A stretch of 64,000 nt of DNA from Silene latifolia (Eukaryota; Streptophyta; Magnoliopsida; Caryophyllales; Caryophyllaceae), in assembly GCF_048544455.1 (NCBI RefSeq), contig NC_133537.1, forward strand, positions 13,081,541 through 13,145,540, in the 5' to 3' direction. Within the stretch, counting starts at the first letter, position 1. Each line of letters starts with the position of its first letter. The notes beneath the pieces were generated by a model that did not search any database, had not been told where the DNA came from, and saw nothing but the letters and a program-made list of their open reading frames with translations. Of the stretch, positions 34,339 through 46,999 are shown piece by piece. Both the position numbers and the translations under genes were made by a program.

Positions 34339-35876
34339 GTTTTCGTAATCTCCGTTTATTTAATCTTGCTCTCTTGGGATAGCAGGCTTGGCGGTTGTTG
34401 ACTTGCCCGGATAGTTTGTGGGCCCGTATGATGAAGGCTAAGTATTATGCGGAGGGTGATTTCTTGGGAGCGAGGATTGGGCACAATCCTAGCTATGCTT
34501 GGCGCAGCATTTTGGAGGCTCGGGGGACGTTGGAGAAAGGGTTGAGGAGGAGGATTGGGGATGGGGCAACTACAAGGGTGTGGGGGCATGCTTGGGTGTC
34601 GGGTACGCAAACGGGAAGGGTTATTTCGCCTTGCCCGACTGGTCACGAAGTGATGGTTGTGGCTCAGCTGATTACGGACCAAAATGGTTGGAACATGGAT
34701 AGTATAGCTAATTTGTTCTTACCGTTTGAGCGAGATCGAATTACTAATATTCGATCAAGTCCGAACAAGCCGCGGGATGGGTGGTATTGGAGTGGGGAGC
34801 GGGATGACATTTATAGTGTAAAGTCAGCTTACCGTATGATGGCTGGGGACTGGTTGGAGATGGCGGAACAGTGGGATGCTACGAGTATGAAATGCTTCTG
34901 GAACAAGCTCTGGAAAGTACCGGTTTGGCCACGCGTAAAACTCTTCTTTTGGCAGTTGTGTAATGACGCTTTAGCAACAAAGGCAAACATCGTCGCTCGA
35001 ATGGGAGGTGAGTCTTCTCTCTGCTCTTTTTGTAATTTGTCTGACGAGTCTTGTATACATTTGTTTAGGGATTGTGGGGTTGCGAGGTGGGTATGGGAGA
35101 AGCTGGGCTTTGCGACTGAGGAGGAGGAGAGGACGGGGGAAGTTCGCAGCTGGATTGAGGAGAAATGGAGAGATGTGGGTGCTTTGGAGTATGGAAAATT
35201 TAGGTTGGGTTGTTGGGCTATTTGGGAGAGGAGAAACAAGGTGGTTTTTGATGGGGTGGAGGTTGATCCAGAGGCCATTGTTAGAAGGGTCTGCGACGTG
35301 TGGAGTGAGGGTGAGGAGGGGGTGGAGCTAGGAGGCTTACGGTGTAAGGGGTTTCGCCGCGAAAGAAGAGAGGAGAAGGGGGTGGCGTGGACTGTAGCTC
35401 CGAGTGGATACGTTAAGATAAATGTGGATGCAGGTGCGAATGAGGGTGAAGGAACTAGCTCGGGTCTGGTTTGTCGGGATGGAAGCGGGACAGTGATGTG
35501 GGGGGCAGCCATTGTTCGAAACGAGTGGTGGGAGCCAAGTGTGGCGGAGGCGGTTGCGATGTGGGACGGACTGGAGGAGGCTAGAAAGAAAGGCATGAGG
35601 AAGGTGGTTATGGAAAGTGATTGTTTGCAGCTTGTGGAGGCGCTCAAAGGAAGGAAGCAGGGGCGTAGCATCTTCGCACAAGTGATCGAGGATATTCTTA
35701 TGTTAAGTAACGAGTTTGAGTCAGTTTTATGGTCTTATACGAGTCGGGTCAATAATAGTGTAGCGCATTGTTTAGCTCATATTAATCCTAGAACTGTTGG
35801 TCGAGTGGTATGGTCGAATGTTTTGCCACCGACTGCTCAAAGTGATGTACTCTTTGATATTTCTATGCTATCGTAA
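34339..35876 (+). pseudogene. LINE ORF2 last part: zf-RVT and RNase H
   Basis: Continues ORF2 across the Copia insertion (GGI then GFRNLRLFN). An in-frame TAG at 34380-34382 interrupts it; after this the frame is open to the natural stop at 35874-35876. It shows the reverse-transcriptase-associated zinc-binding domain (KLWKVPVWPRVKLFFWQL region, CSFC..CIHLFRDC) and a plant RNase H (INVDAGAN, VAEAVAMWDGL, ESDCLQLVEAL, NNSVAHCLAH). The poly-A follows 22 bases downstream. Confidence 0.9.
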
Positions 35877-35925
35877 CACTCTTCGAGTGTTCTCTTCAAA
35901 AAAAAAAAAATGACAACCACCAACC

Positions 35926-36358
35926 CGAGCGAAGTGCATAACCCGCCCAAAATTACACCTAAGTTCGTATAATTTACGAATACATATTCCGACTTGTACA
36001 AGTTCTCGTGTTTTACGAAACATATCTCACACTTTTTTTTTTTTTTGATAAGGAAAGGAAACTAGGTTAATCGAGATTAACCCATCCTCGCGGATGAAAC
36101 GGTAAAAGAAAGCCGACGACTTTCGAATTACCAAGAGAGCCGAAATAATAAAGGCCAAAGAAAAGACTTTCTCGAAAGAGAGTCGGAAACAAGAAACTGC
36201 CCAAAAAGAAGGAAGAACGAAAGCAAAGATTCAGGCCTCAAAAAAAGCAAGTTAAGTACACTAACTAAAATTTGTCAAAAGGACAAGGAAATTAATTCCA
36301 GATCTCAAATTTGGAAACTTCAAGAAAAAAATCTCAAAACTTCCGTCTTGGCCAGTAA
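35926..36358. other. Spacer with a possible reverse-oriented retroposon tail
   Basis: After the LINE target copy, a T run at about 36030-36046 followed by GATAAGGAAAGGAAACTAGG could be the poly-A end of a minus-strand SINE or truncated LINE. Boundaries and duplications could not be defined. Confidence 0.35.
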
Positions 36359-38058
36359 TCTATATCTAGATATAACTATAATAGAAGAACCGTTGGACAC
36401 TTGGCAATCTCACGTTCATTTTTTTTCCCGCCAAACATTATCTTACTATTATTTTATTGATGGAGGCCCATGCATATTTGCATATTTTAGAGGATGAGAT
36501 AATTATGGAACATAGAAGATTGTATCTCTTTGAACATTATTAAATATGACATAATATCAGTCTTGTGATTCACCTAAAAATAAATCTAAGTAGTAACATG
36601 AACTTAAAATTTTTTACAATTATTTCTTGCTTCTATGTTACTTTTTGAGCAAACTTAAATCATTGATTAATTTTACAATTACTCAATTGCTTCTAAAAAA
36701 GTCATTTTTTATACAACGAACATGTTTTACCGGAGATTAAAACTTCCTCCCTCATCTTACAAAGTAGAGATCTTATTTAAAAGAATCCTTCATATACTCC
36801 AATCAAATTAACTTTGTTAAAATTTAAAAGTCAATCTTCAGTAAAATAAAACTTATTAAAACGTTTCAATATACAATAATGAATTATAAATCATCTATAT
36901 TAAAAACAGTTATTCATAATAAAAATCTGTATCATATACGCCTTTAATATTCTCTGAGAGAACTACGAACAAGTAATTCATATTATACATTGCTTCCATA
37001 ATTAAAAAATATGTATCATAAATGTCGTTTAATACTTGTTTCCTAATCCATAATAGGTAAAACACGGGAGATTATTGAATGAACAAACCATCCATACTAT
37101 AGTTTTTACTGAAAAACTATTTTTGGTCCCACCATGGATGTCGTTATTCTCGATCATTCCATGGAGTTTGCATCATTCAATGATTCATTGCTCAATAGTC
37201 TGGATACAAGATACTTAGTTGGTATGTTTATTCTTCGTAATTTTATATAATATGTTCGAAAATTTCACCTTCATAATCTAACAATAGATATGTGGACATA
37301 GATGTTATTGATGAACTTAATGGTAAAAGTCCACTAGACTCGACTTGCAATGATAAATGTACTTTCAACTTAATAGTTGTCTCTGAGTAACGAGTATGTA
37401 CTTTCAACTTTTATAATTTTCTAAGCATGGTAATTACGAGTTCATATCTCAATTTTTCATGAGATATTCTTGCAAAAATCTATCTAATTAATATTTTAAC
37501 ATCGGATTTTCTAACATATACCTTTTGAGCACACGTTAGAAAAACCTTAGATAAAAATATCTCAAATAAAATTTCTAACATATTCTGGTACACGGGGTCA
37601 AAAAAATGTTTTGTACACTTAGGGAAAAACTAGGTGATCATATGGCAATTCAAGCTACACAATCGAGTTTGACAAATCTAAACACCGTCACATTATTGTT
37701 ATCCGATAGTTCAAGATAAAAGCTTTTCAAAGTACTTTTTAGGGTACCCTACTCTTTATATTAACAATTTAACATGGAAAATACCATTGAACTAACACTC
37801 ATTGTCGATGTAGATTCAAACCTATCTAATTCGCTTTGGTCGAAGATATTAGTGGATGGTCAAATACCCAAATTCCGCAATTTCATAAAAATGTTTGCTG
37901 TTAAAATACTTTCTTTCAAATGGACAAATATTAACAAAATCATATCATAAATGAAAAGACCATGATTACTGAATTTAAATTTATATAATAATGTCTACAC
38001 ATAAAATTATGTAATGCATTTATACATACCCGTGCAATTTGCACGGGTTCTAAACTAG
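36359..38058 (+). mobile_element. Non-autonomous Helitron
   Basis: It begins TCTATATCTAGATATA at 36359 just after A. It ends with the hairpin CCCGTGCAATTTGCACGGG, a short spacer and CTAG at 38055-38058, followed by T: the A/T target and CTRR end of plant Helitrons. It is 1,700 bp, AT-rich, with no Rep/helicase and no recognisable captured gene. Confidence 0.85.
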
Positions 38059-38183
38059 TAGTAACAAAAAGTTGAAACCAATCCAGCAAATCAACACCAT
38101 GGTTTGCATTATTTTGCTACAATTCATACATGAGATTAAATCTCAAAAAAATCAAATCTTCATAAATCAACAACACAAAATCT

Positions 38184-38361
38184 CATTGAAGACGGGCGAT
38201 ATCCGTCACAAGCTTCTGACGGATACCGTTTCCTCTCACAAAATACCCATTGACAGGTGAGTGAGAAGCACATGGGGGTGCCCCACCTTGTCCCCTCTCC
38301 CTTTTTGTGAGAGGTTTTCAGCTTGTGACGGGATTAACCCGTCACAAGTAAGACGCTTTGA
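38184..38361. mobile_element. Foldback MITE
   Basis: About 60-bp imperfect inverted repeats: left has GATATCCGTCACAAGC and CCTCTCACAAAA; right has TTTTTGTGAGAGG and GCTTGTGACGGGATTAACCC. Internal sub-repeats CCGTCACAAG occur on both sides. 178 bp, no coding capacity; class unassigned. Confidence 0.6.
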
Positions 38362-38675
38362 ATCAACAATGTTTTTGTGGATTTATGAGGTTCATTGTTG
38401 AATATTGCTAATAATTCCTTGATTTAAACCTCCCTTAACTAAGACATTAGACTGAAAAAAGCTCTCTTAGGCTAAAATGGAGAGCAATTTAAAGTCGAGT
38501 CATTAGGAAGGAGAAAATCAAGAAATAAGACTGAATTTTTTTCTATTAAAAGACTAAAGATCTACCTAATCATGAAGAATCTGGAAGAATATGATCATGA
38601 TACATGATAGTTGAAGAAAAAGATGGAGAAGAGAGCTAGGGAAGGAGAAAAGAAAAAAAAAATCAGATGTTTGAT
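38362..38675. other. AT-rich intergenic stretch
   Basis: Nothing recognisable; no ORF of note. Confidence 0.5.
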
Positions 38676-40140
38676 AGTAATGTTTTGTGTCGGTCTAAGA
38701 GGGTGATTTTATCACTCTCGTGTCTTTTAATATGGGTCTTTAAGTGTGTTTTTCCTAGTATTTGATAACCGGTTACGATGTGGTAACTTGTGCATTCTAC
38801 CTCGGTTTTACAATTGATTTTGATGCACGGAACCCGAGGGTCAAGGAGAACCTTCCAACGGTCAAGACAAGGCACAAGCGGCTCACATGTGGCCTAATAT
38901 CCAGCTGGGAGAAGTGATGAGTGAAGATTAGAAGAAATGAGAACAATGGAAGAGGTCAAGTTCTTGGAAATTAGAAGTCCAAAGTGCGAGCCCAGGCGCA
39001 GGCAAGAAGAATTTTTGCGCAGGCTGCGCAGCTCTGTTTTACGGGGCCTTCTAATCTTCTTTTGGGCTTCTTAAGTGGAAATCTTTTTAGGTTTTCGTGA
39101 AGCCCTATATATACCCAAGAGTTTGAAGACCTGAAAACATCATACAACATCATATCATCCCATCTAATCTCATCATCTAGGATTTTAATCTTGTAATAAT
39201 TTAGAAGACTTTCTCATTCAAGTTGTAATCTTTCCTTGTTATTTTGGGTTTTTGAAGACTATGGAAGGCTAAATCCTTCCTTGCTTGGTGTAACCCGTTT
39301 CAAGTCTTCGACTTTATCATTGTATTGACTCTCTACTCTCTAATCTTTCATTTATTTCAATTTCTAAGCTTGAATGCCATGATGAATGTTTTGTTGTGAG
39401 AAGTGATCACTCTTGCCTCTTTAATGTTCATCTATTGCTTGTTTGTTGCAAAGTTCCTTGCTTTTGTGATAACTTGTTGAAGCATCTCATGATTATTGTT
39501 ATCTTGGCTTAGAGTATCAATATTTGTGAGTAGAAATTGTTTGTATCATTGGGTTTGTTGGCTTAGACATGCTCTTTTGATATCCCATTTACTTTCCTCT
39601 TGGTTGTGTTCTTCATGCTCTTGACTACAATTCTTACATGGCTTAGTGTTGGAAATTGTAGTTTAAGTAGGATTATCATTGTTGGCTTAGATAGTGGTGA
39701 TAAATTTCTTGAGGATTGTTGTTGGGTAAATGAAATTGGAGAGAAAAGAGTCTTACTTTGAGAAAAGTTGAAGCTTGTAGGATTATACCAAGTTTTCATC
39801 TCTTATTATTGTTGCTTGCATACCAAGTGTTTGTTACCTTGTTTCATAGGAAAAATCACCTCTCTTTCATTTTGTCACTTGTCTTCTCCATGCCAATTCT
39901 CCTCTTATGTGTCTCAATTGTTGTCCATTGTTAATATCCATAGTTTGTGCATAGTCTTGTGTTTTGTTCATTGTCATTAGTCTAATACAAGCTTTTAGTC
40001 TTAATCCCTTCTCTTGGATTCGACCCTTACTTCCCTTTACTACTATTCTTATTGCATAGTGTAGAGTCAAGTTTGGTTTATAAATATCTAATTTGGTAGC
40101 TTAATTCTAGCATTTACGACACCTAGTATTGTGCTAATCA
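38676..40140 (-). repeat. Possible solo LTR fossil
   Basis: About 1.45 kb with LTR-like organisation on the + strand: a TATA-like CCTATATATACCC at 39103-39115, CATCATA-rich text right after it, TTGTAATC phrases, and an end phrase GGATTCGACCCTTACT..TTACGACA resembling Gypsy (Athila-like) LTR ends from memory. No second copy and no clear target duplication were found, so it could be another repeat type; strand is uncertain. Confidence 0.35.
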
Positions 40141-43100
40141 TCCCCTTTTTCTGATTTTTGAGAGAAAAGTCTCTCTCAAAGTTTCTGTTTTTCTCATTCT
40201 GGTTGATCAACCGCAACCTTTGCATACCGAAACCACTCTTAGAAAATCGCGTAGCTTAAACAAGAAATATAGTTTTGGTTGAAACATATACGAGTACACC
40301 ACACATCGGTCCGATACTCCAGTACCATGAATTTAGATGAAATTTAAATTTCTAACTAAAAAATTTCAACAAAACTGAAAAAATTGGGATAGCTGGACAA
40401 ATATGATTTCCCACTAATCTGTTCCATTAAAAGAGAATTATGTTAAATGACCTTACTTCCAATGTGAAATCCCTTTTGAAGATTTAATCAGGGTTATACA
40501 AATCGCTCCGACTTTGTAGAGAAGAATTGCAGTCCCCGAACTCAAGTGTCCTAAGGCGAAAAAAAAATCCAATGTTAAGATGTAGGAGTATCTGCAACAA
40601 CAAATTAGAAAACCGAATCAGTAAATACACACTATTAAGCAGACATCAAACACAAATAATACACAAGCATATAAAAAACAAATGCTCTTTTACCCAAATA
40701 AGCTTACCACAGGATCGAATCACGAAAAATGAGAACCCTTTATTTAAACATCATTCGGGAACATAGAAGATAAAGCAGGTGACAGAGGATGAAGAAGGTA
40801 AGATCATATTAGAGTACAAACGATGTAAGATCTTTTTCGCTCTGGTGATCTTCACAAAGAGCAGGAAATAGTGGGCGAGATTCATGCGAAGAGAAAATGA
40901 CAACGTTGCAAAAATTTAAGGATGCCGCTTGTCACAATCGTTTCTTTGAGTGAAGTGCACTACTGCCCTATGTCATGCTACTGATGATAGTGAGGGATTC
41001 CTCATTATAAACAAGCGAACTCAGAAGGGTCAAGGGACTCTGATTCCAAATCTCGACTCTTGATCACGGTTAGGAATATGTACATTGAATAACAAGAAGA
41101 AGATCAAATGACCACAAAAATGCTTCTAGTATTAAAGAGGGTAATTTGATTATACACGCCTGACGCCTATGTACATGAAACAATGAAATGAAAGACACAA
41201 ACAGCAAACTATTCTTAAACACTGCCGCCAACTTTGTGATACATAAGAAAGACCCATTAAAAACGGTTAAAAAAAGGATCATCTAACACCTTACATGATA
41301 TCCCTCGGAACACAAAAAACGTCAAAATGATCCCCATCCACAAGTAAAAAATGGTATTCCTCAATCTTTCAAAACAAAACGGAACAGTAAGGACTTCCAC
41401 TTTAACTACAACACTCAAGACAAGATCCTGCTGCAAGCTTGTCACTAATCAGTACCTCCATGAAACACAATATCGTCATCTTGAATCCGTCCTAAATACA
41501 AGCCAATCTAGTCTTTTATGGTTCTGCAGTCAACCCTAATGTTAGAAGATCTCCCTCCATTACTCTACCAACTAAATGGTACACGGTTCACCATCTTCCG
41601 TAGCATCACCGATTAGTGAAATTATAATGGGCAAACTGAGAAGATTTGCGTGATTGAAATGCTAATTTTTAGATTATACAAGAGTTGTTTCATACTCCGT
41701 ATTCAATATTGGACTTTTTAAGCTAACAAATAAATAAATCTATTGATTAAAAACATTAAAAAACGCAAAAACGTAAAATTACAAATGTGACAGTTTTAGG
41801 AGATAGAAATCTCATATGCAAATGCCATTTGGCTCTGCATTCTCACATCTTCTCCGAGGCAAACCAGTGTACACAGATGGATAGGATGGTAGGAAGGAAG
41901 GGGAAGGGAGGAAGTAGAGGGAAACGTAGCATGTTTTCTTTCCAGTTTATTTTACGTTGGAAGGATTTTAATTTACCATACAAGAGAGAAGATGTTTTCC
42001 TCCAACCCCATTTATAACTCAAACAAGGGAAATTTCATCCTCCCTCTCCCTTCAAATCCTTACATCCAAACAAGGGGGAAAAGATTTCGGAAGGTGTTCT
42101 AGAAATTGATTGGAATTAGCTGGACAGAATTTCCAGATTTAAGAAGGGCAGTATGGGAGAAAGAGTTAGTACTAATTTGAGTAATTTCCCATCCCAAAAG
42201 TTCACGGGCTTAGTGGACTGACTCGCTGATCAGACGTCGTTAAACTATTTCAGATATACTACAGCCACCAGGTCTCTTTATCGCATCACTTGGTTGAGGA
42301 CAGTATACTCAACTGCAAACTTCCACCAACTCCAAAAGCAGTGCATACCCAAGTTACCTGATTCGCTAAACCCCCGGCAAATCATGTACCACAGGCTCTA
42401 TTAAGTCTGTATTGTATGTCGGATTTACATATTAATATCGAACTAGGCAACCCTCCTGCATACTCATGGAGTCAGAGACTATAATACAATTATATATTCA
42501 TCCTTTGAAAAAGCTGCAGGCTTTATCCTCGGCTTCTAAAGTTCTAAGATAGCAGCCAGGAGGAGGGAGTTTTAACTCGTAAGCAGGTAAAGCTGTTAAG
42601 TTCTAAAGATGAAAGGTGGAAGGGAGGGGAGCAAGGGGAATTCCTTTTCAAATATTTTCTTTGTTGGAGCAATTTAATTGACAGCCAATCCAAACGTCCT
42701 TATGGATTCAATCAGGGTTACGAATCGCGAATCGTTAAGAGCAAATTCTATCGTGTCGCTTAATAAAAATACGCACAACACACATTATGTAAGAGCGAAT
42801 CGCGAATCGGTAAAGGACGTATTCATAGCAAATCTAGTAACCATGGATTCGATCCTCTAACGTGTAACGACAACTTGTGAGCTTGGAAGGTAGGAGTATA
42901 ATTTAAAGCTCATCAAAGACTAATTGAGCGCAAGGGACTGATGGCATTGAACAGTAGAACAAAATCAAATCACTCAACTACTCAAGCTATTAGGTGTACC
43001 CATAAGGCCACAACATGAACACGTAAATTAACAAGCAAAGACAAACGTCATGCAAAAAATTGCTCAAGAGAGAGCAGTTAGCATAGTCAAAGTCTCAAAT

Positions 43101-43255
43101 ACATCTAAATGTGCATTTCTCACGACAAGCATCATATGTGATAGTTACCTAGTACTCCGTACTTTTTATACATCTCAGTATGGTCATATGGATACCGTAA
43201 ACTAAGAGAGCACCAACCTGACAAAGAATGTTGACTACGATCGTCAAAACCTTGA
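40141..43255. other. Intergenic space left of TOPP
   Basis: No gene recognised. The right part must hold the TOPP 3' UTR. Purine-rich blocks near 41885-41920 and 42600-42640 and twin GCGAATCGCGAATCG phrases near 42722 and 42795 are minor. Short ORFs at 41070-41445 and 41787-42017 show no family resemblance. Confidence 0.5.
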
Positions 43256-45776
43256 TCAAAGAAATCTTCTTCTTTCCGATGGTTTCAAAATTTGAAATGA
43301 ACACATCAAACTCTCATCAACACTCATCATTGCACCAGCATTATCAAATTCACCACAGTAGTTGGGAGCAGAAAAAATGGTGACAAGCTGTCTATCAGCA
43401 AAAAACTCATATCCATCCTCCACAACCTGTGACAAAACTATTAAGGTGAGCTTAGGTTAAGAACGTGAACAATATGAATAGAAACTAGGAGGCAAAACTG
43501 ACCTGATGTGCACGGCAAATTAGGTCCATATCATTCTTCATTAAAAATTCCGCCACCTTATCAGCACCAAAAGTGTAAGAGACTCCCCTATCATTCATTC
43601 CCCAACCTTTTACCTCTCTAGAAGGATCTGACCATAACAAGTCACAAAGTACACCAGATTCTGGAATGTCCGTGGGGCGTGATATACTTTTTATCTGATC
43701 AACGTGGATCAAATCAGGAGATAAACCACCATGCATGCATAAAATTTTGTCATCTATCATAGCAGCAACAGGAAGGCAATTGAAACAATCAGTAAATGCC
43801 TTCCAAAGTCTAACATTAAAGCGACGTTTACATTCATCATAAAACCCATAGATCCTATTAATGGAGGCACATTCATGGTTTCCCCGTAAAAGGAAAAAGT
43901 TCTCCGGAAATTTGATTTTGTAGGCAAGCAATAGGCAGATCGTTTCCAAACTCTGCTTTCCCCGATCCACATAGTCCCCTAAAAACAAGTAATTTGCTTC
44001 GGGAGGGAAACCGCCATACTCAAATAATCTCAACAGGTCGCCATATTGCCCGTGGATATCACCTGGTGATTCAAGCAGCATAGAGTTATCAGTGAAATCT
44101 CGCGATTATTAAAGCTAACAACTGAGAAGATAGTTCATGTCTCAAGCAGCATAAAGTATCGAACAAAAAGATAAAATTGAGGCTATTCCGGGGTACCAAC
44201 CACCAAGAGGATGTACCTATGTGAATAATAGACAAATCACAAATACTAGCCATAGGGGTAGGCATTTATTTATATAAAATCCTGCATTGGAAGACACCAA
44301 CTACTGTGATTTATCCAAGTGAAAGAACGAACATTTACCATGCAAAGTTCATTTCATGGCATCTCAAATAAAGACCAGGCTCTTCAAATATCAACTCAAA
44401 CACCCATCGGATAAAGACAATGCAAAAGATCTTCAACTAAACTCATAATGGGTATAACTCGAGTAACTACTACGTAAATCAAAATGGCATTCAGTCAATA
44501 TTGATGTTCGCCCAAACTAATCAATTCTTGCTTAGTTGCATACTTGCATGTGCCACAGACTGCCCTAAACCAACATGCATGAGCCTGCTTCCTCTACGGT
44601 ACAGCCAAACCATCTAGTTACATGATTATCGTTTTTTCTCCATAACAAAGGGCAAAGACTAAGCCTACAAGCACTCACCTTAGCTATCAAGTACAGCCAC
44701 ATACCAAGAATTAAGTAGATTCCTGGCTTGAGAAGTTCCGAATGTTCGCCATGAACCAACATTCTCAAGTACCTACATTACAATTCATCTGAGTATCCCC
44801 CATTTGAGCAACTCATTCTTCTAGAAAAATCAACAATAGCTACTCTCACTAAACCGCGGAACAACCATCAAACGAATCACATAGATCGTCCAGTCCAGTA
44901 TAAATCAATATAGTACCAATTTAACAAATACCCTACAAAACACAACCATCCATTCAAAGTTATCATAAAACACAAACAACAAAAGAAACCCTCCAACACA
45001 ATACAATTAAGTATACTTAACAATAGCTACTCTAACTATAGTCACTAACCCAACTTCCTCAACCAATCCCACCAACTAAAACCAACATAATATCTATCAA
45101 ACTAATCAAATTACACAAATAAGTTACACCACAAGTTAATCATAACCCTTTTAAGCTTACAACATAGTCATTATTATAGCTACCACTAAATGAACAATAT
45201 AGCACGAAAAGAATTCGTATTAAGCTAAAAATTAAGTAAAAATCTGTATAGAGCTACTTCCACTAGCCAAACTTCCAACATCCATTCAAAGCTACCACCT
45301 TTATCATCAAAACAAAACAAACCCACCAAAATAATACAATTATAAAAGCCAACAATCCCAAAAACACACTATAGCTAACATTAAATGAACAATCACAAAT
45401 TCTTACTTGTGACGGTTACAAGCACAACTACTCACAAGCTTGTAACTACTCACTCCCGTTTTAAATAATCTTAAAAACGAGAGGGATTGTGAGACGTCAC
45501 AAGCAAAACTTGTTGACAATATGAACAATATAACACGGAAAGAGACCGTCAAATAAGATATTGTAATATACCACAGATCTTAATAGGGGCTTCAAGTTCC
45601 AATAAATTAGGTTGTGACAAAAAAATATCCTTGGAAACAGTGCAAAGTTGACGGATTTCAGATTCTGAAAGCTGAACTTGTCTAGCTACACCTGGACGCG
45701 CATTTCTAAACTCTAATAATCTGTTAATTATATCATCTAATACACCTTCTTCCATTGTTGATCTCCCTCCCTCCAT
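43256..45776 (-). CDS. TOPP: Serine/threonine protein phosphatase PP1 catalytic subunit, three exons
   Basis: A plant type-1 protein phosphatase; metal-dependent removal of phosphate from Ser/Thr, with specificity set by partner subunits. Minus-strand CDS exons are 45572-45776, 43503-44062 and 43256-43426; 936 nt, 311 aa plus TGA, the normal length. Junctions are GT-AG and phases agree. Metal and catalytic motifs are all present: [41 protein letters not shown] region, then [22 protein letters not shown] and the microcystin-site [11 protein letters not shown]. The ATG at 45774-45776 ([11 protein letters not shown]) is used; a second ATG seven codons on (MEEGVLDD) is a usual start in other TOPPs. 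The C-terminus is short (KPSERRRFL). Which TOPP it matches is not decided. Intron 1 (44063-45571) carries a small foldback element. Confidence 0.95.
45402..45516. mobile_element. Small foldback element in TOPP intron 1
   Basis: Imperfect inverted ends CTTACTTGTGACG and CGTCACAAGCAAAAC, with ACTCACTCCCG and CGAGAGGGATTGTGAG inside. The termini recall those at 38184-38361. Confidence 0.5.
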
Positions 45777-46335
45777 TTTTTCCACTAAATTTAATCCCAA
45801 AATTAATTAAAAAAAATATATATATAAAAAAAAAGGTTAATTTTTTTGAAAAAATAAAAGGTGCCCAGATAAAAGGGAGGGCAAGAGAGTATAACGGTGA
45901 AGTTTAAAATTGGTCAAATTTTAAAAATAAATAAATAAAATTGTGCTTTTTGATTAAAAAAATTGGTTTGAATAATTAATCGGGGATTTGAAACTTGCCC
46001 TTTGGGAGAATGATGGGTTTTTTTGTGAATTAAAATAATTATTATAATTAATAGGGTTAATTTTGCGAAAATAAATTAAATTAGGGGGAAAATAAAGGGG
46101 AAAAGGGATGTAAATAGGGGGAGACAGGAGAGTGGAGACTGATGGTGTTGATTTTAGGTATGTTGGTTGTAAAGAAGACGGGTTGGTTGTAAAGAAGACG
46201 GAAGAGGAAGGTGGGAAAGGTAGTATGGCACTTTGAGTGTTGCTCATTACAAGGAAAATATTTGATTTCTTTTTTTCCGGATAATTTATGTGCTATCCTT
46301 GAACTTCGTCACTTTGTATATGGTAATTCAATATT
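45777..46335 (-). promoter_or_regulatory. TOPP leader and upstream region
   Basis: AT-rich, with GGGGAAAAT-type purine blocks and a short direct repeat GGTTGGTTGTAAAGAAGACGG-like (about 46163-46200). No TATA box chosen. A Tat element begins 565 bp upstream of the start codon and could affect transcription. Confidence 0.4.
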
Positions 46336-46340
46336 TTATG

Positions 46341-46915
46341 TGATGGGGCATATTCTGCATCCGCTGATCGAGTCAACATATTGAGCAAGGTCAAAGATAT
46401 CCACAGCAAGTCAACACCTTGGACAACCTAACCGCAAGCCTTGCTTCGGTCACTTAGGTCTCTACTGGTCAATCACCAAGTAGAGATACACATCCGCGTA
46501 CTCACATCCAAGACCCTCGGCATGGAGTCAACAGGGCCCGCCGCCCGCCATGGGACCCCTCGAGGGTAGAGCAGTCTTTCCACCTGTTAGCCACTTGGCC
46601 ACTACGTGACAAAAGGTGAAAGCCTATAAATACTCCTCAACCCTCATTGAGGAAAGGATCCGCAGATAATCAATTAAACATACTAATCTGGTATAAACTC
46701 TCTTATCTCTCTACAATATACTTTGTGCCAAGTAACACACGACTTAATCCCTTTTAAGTTTACTGACTTGAGCGTCGGAGTGAGTTCGCTCGGTACCAAG
46801 CCGAGCCCTCAGTTTGTTCATTGTTTCAGGAGAGGCCGAAAGGAAGAGTCAAGCAAAGTCATTATTCTACAAGCTTACGTGGTAACAAATCTGCTCCGTA
46901 ATCATACCCGGAACA
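46341..46915 (+). repeat. Tat element I, 5' LTR
   Basis: 575 bp, TGATGGGG..CGGAACA. TATAAATA at 46625-46632 probably marks the promoter. It shares most text with the LTRs at 56410 and 59589, but differs strongly in a patch about 80-130 bp from its start. Confidence 0.93.
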
Positions 46916-46999
46916 ATTGGCGCCGTCTGTGAATACCACACTAAAAGCTAGTCAAATCCCTTACAAAAAAAAAAGACAAAACAAAACCCACCCAACAAG

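Larger units (their letters stand above)
18745..35910 (+). mobile_element. L1-type LINE, nearly full length, split by a Copia element
   Basis: LINE sequence occupies 18745-22887 and 34339-35910 (about 5.7 kb). A 15-bp target duplication TGACAACCACCAACC flanks it (18730-18744 and 35911-35925), and it ends in a poly-A tail (35899-35910). Order: 5' UTR, ORF1 (DUF4283 plus zinc knuckle), ORF2 (endonuclease, reverse transcriptase, zf-RVT, RNase H). Both target copies are identical and the frame is largely open, so insertion is fairly recent, but it must precede the Copia insertion it hosts. I count three coding lesions: a +1 shift in ORF1 and two in-frame stops in ORF2. Confidence 0.93.

Noticed and set aside
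34829-35671. Minus-strand ORF of 280 codons
   Set aside because: It lies antisense to the LINE zf-RVT/RNase H frame, and its Ser/Pro-rich text is a composition artefact.
41070-42017. Several ORFs of 60-76 codons
   Set aside because: No domain, no family resemblance and no splice logic linking them; chance ORFs.
42700-42860. Twin GCGAATCGCGAATCG phrases as a regulatory palindrome
   Set aside because: Only two copies in AT-rich filler, with no gene start nearby; too weak to call.
45549-45800. A TOPP start upstream of 45776
   Set aside because: The upstream in-frame text has no ATG; the first ATG is at 45774-45776.
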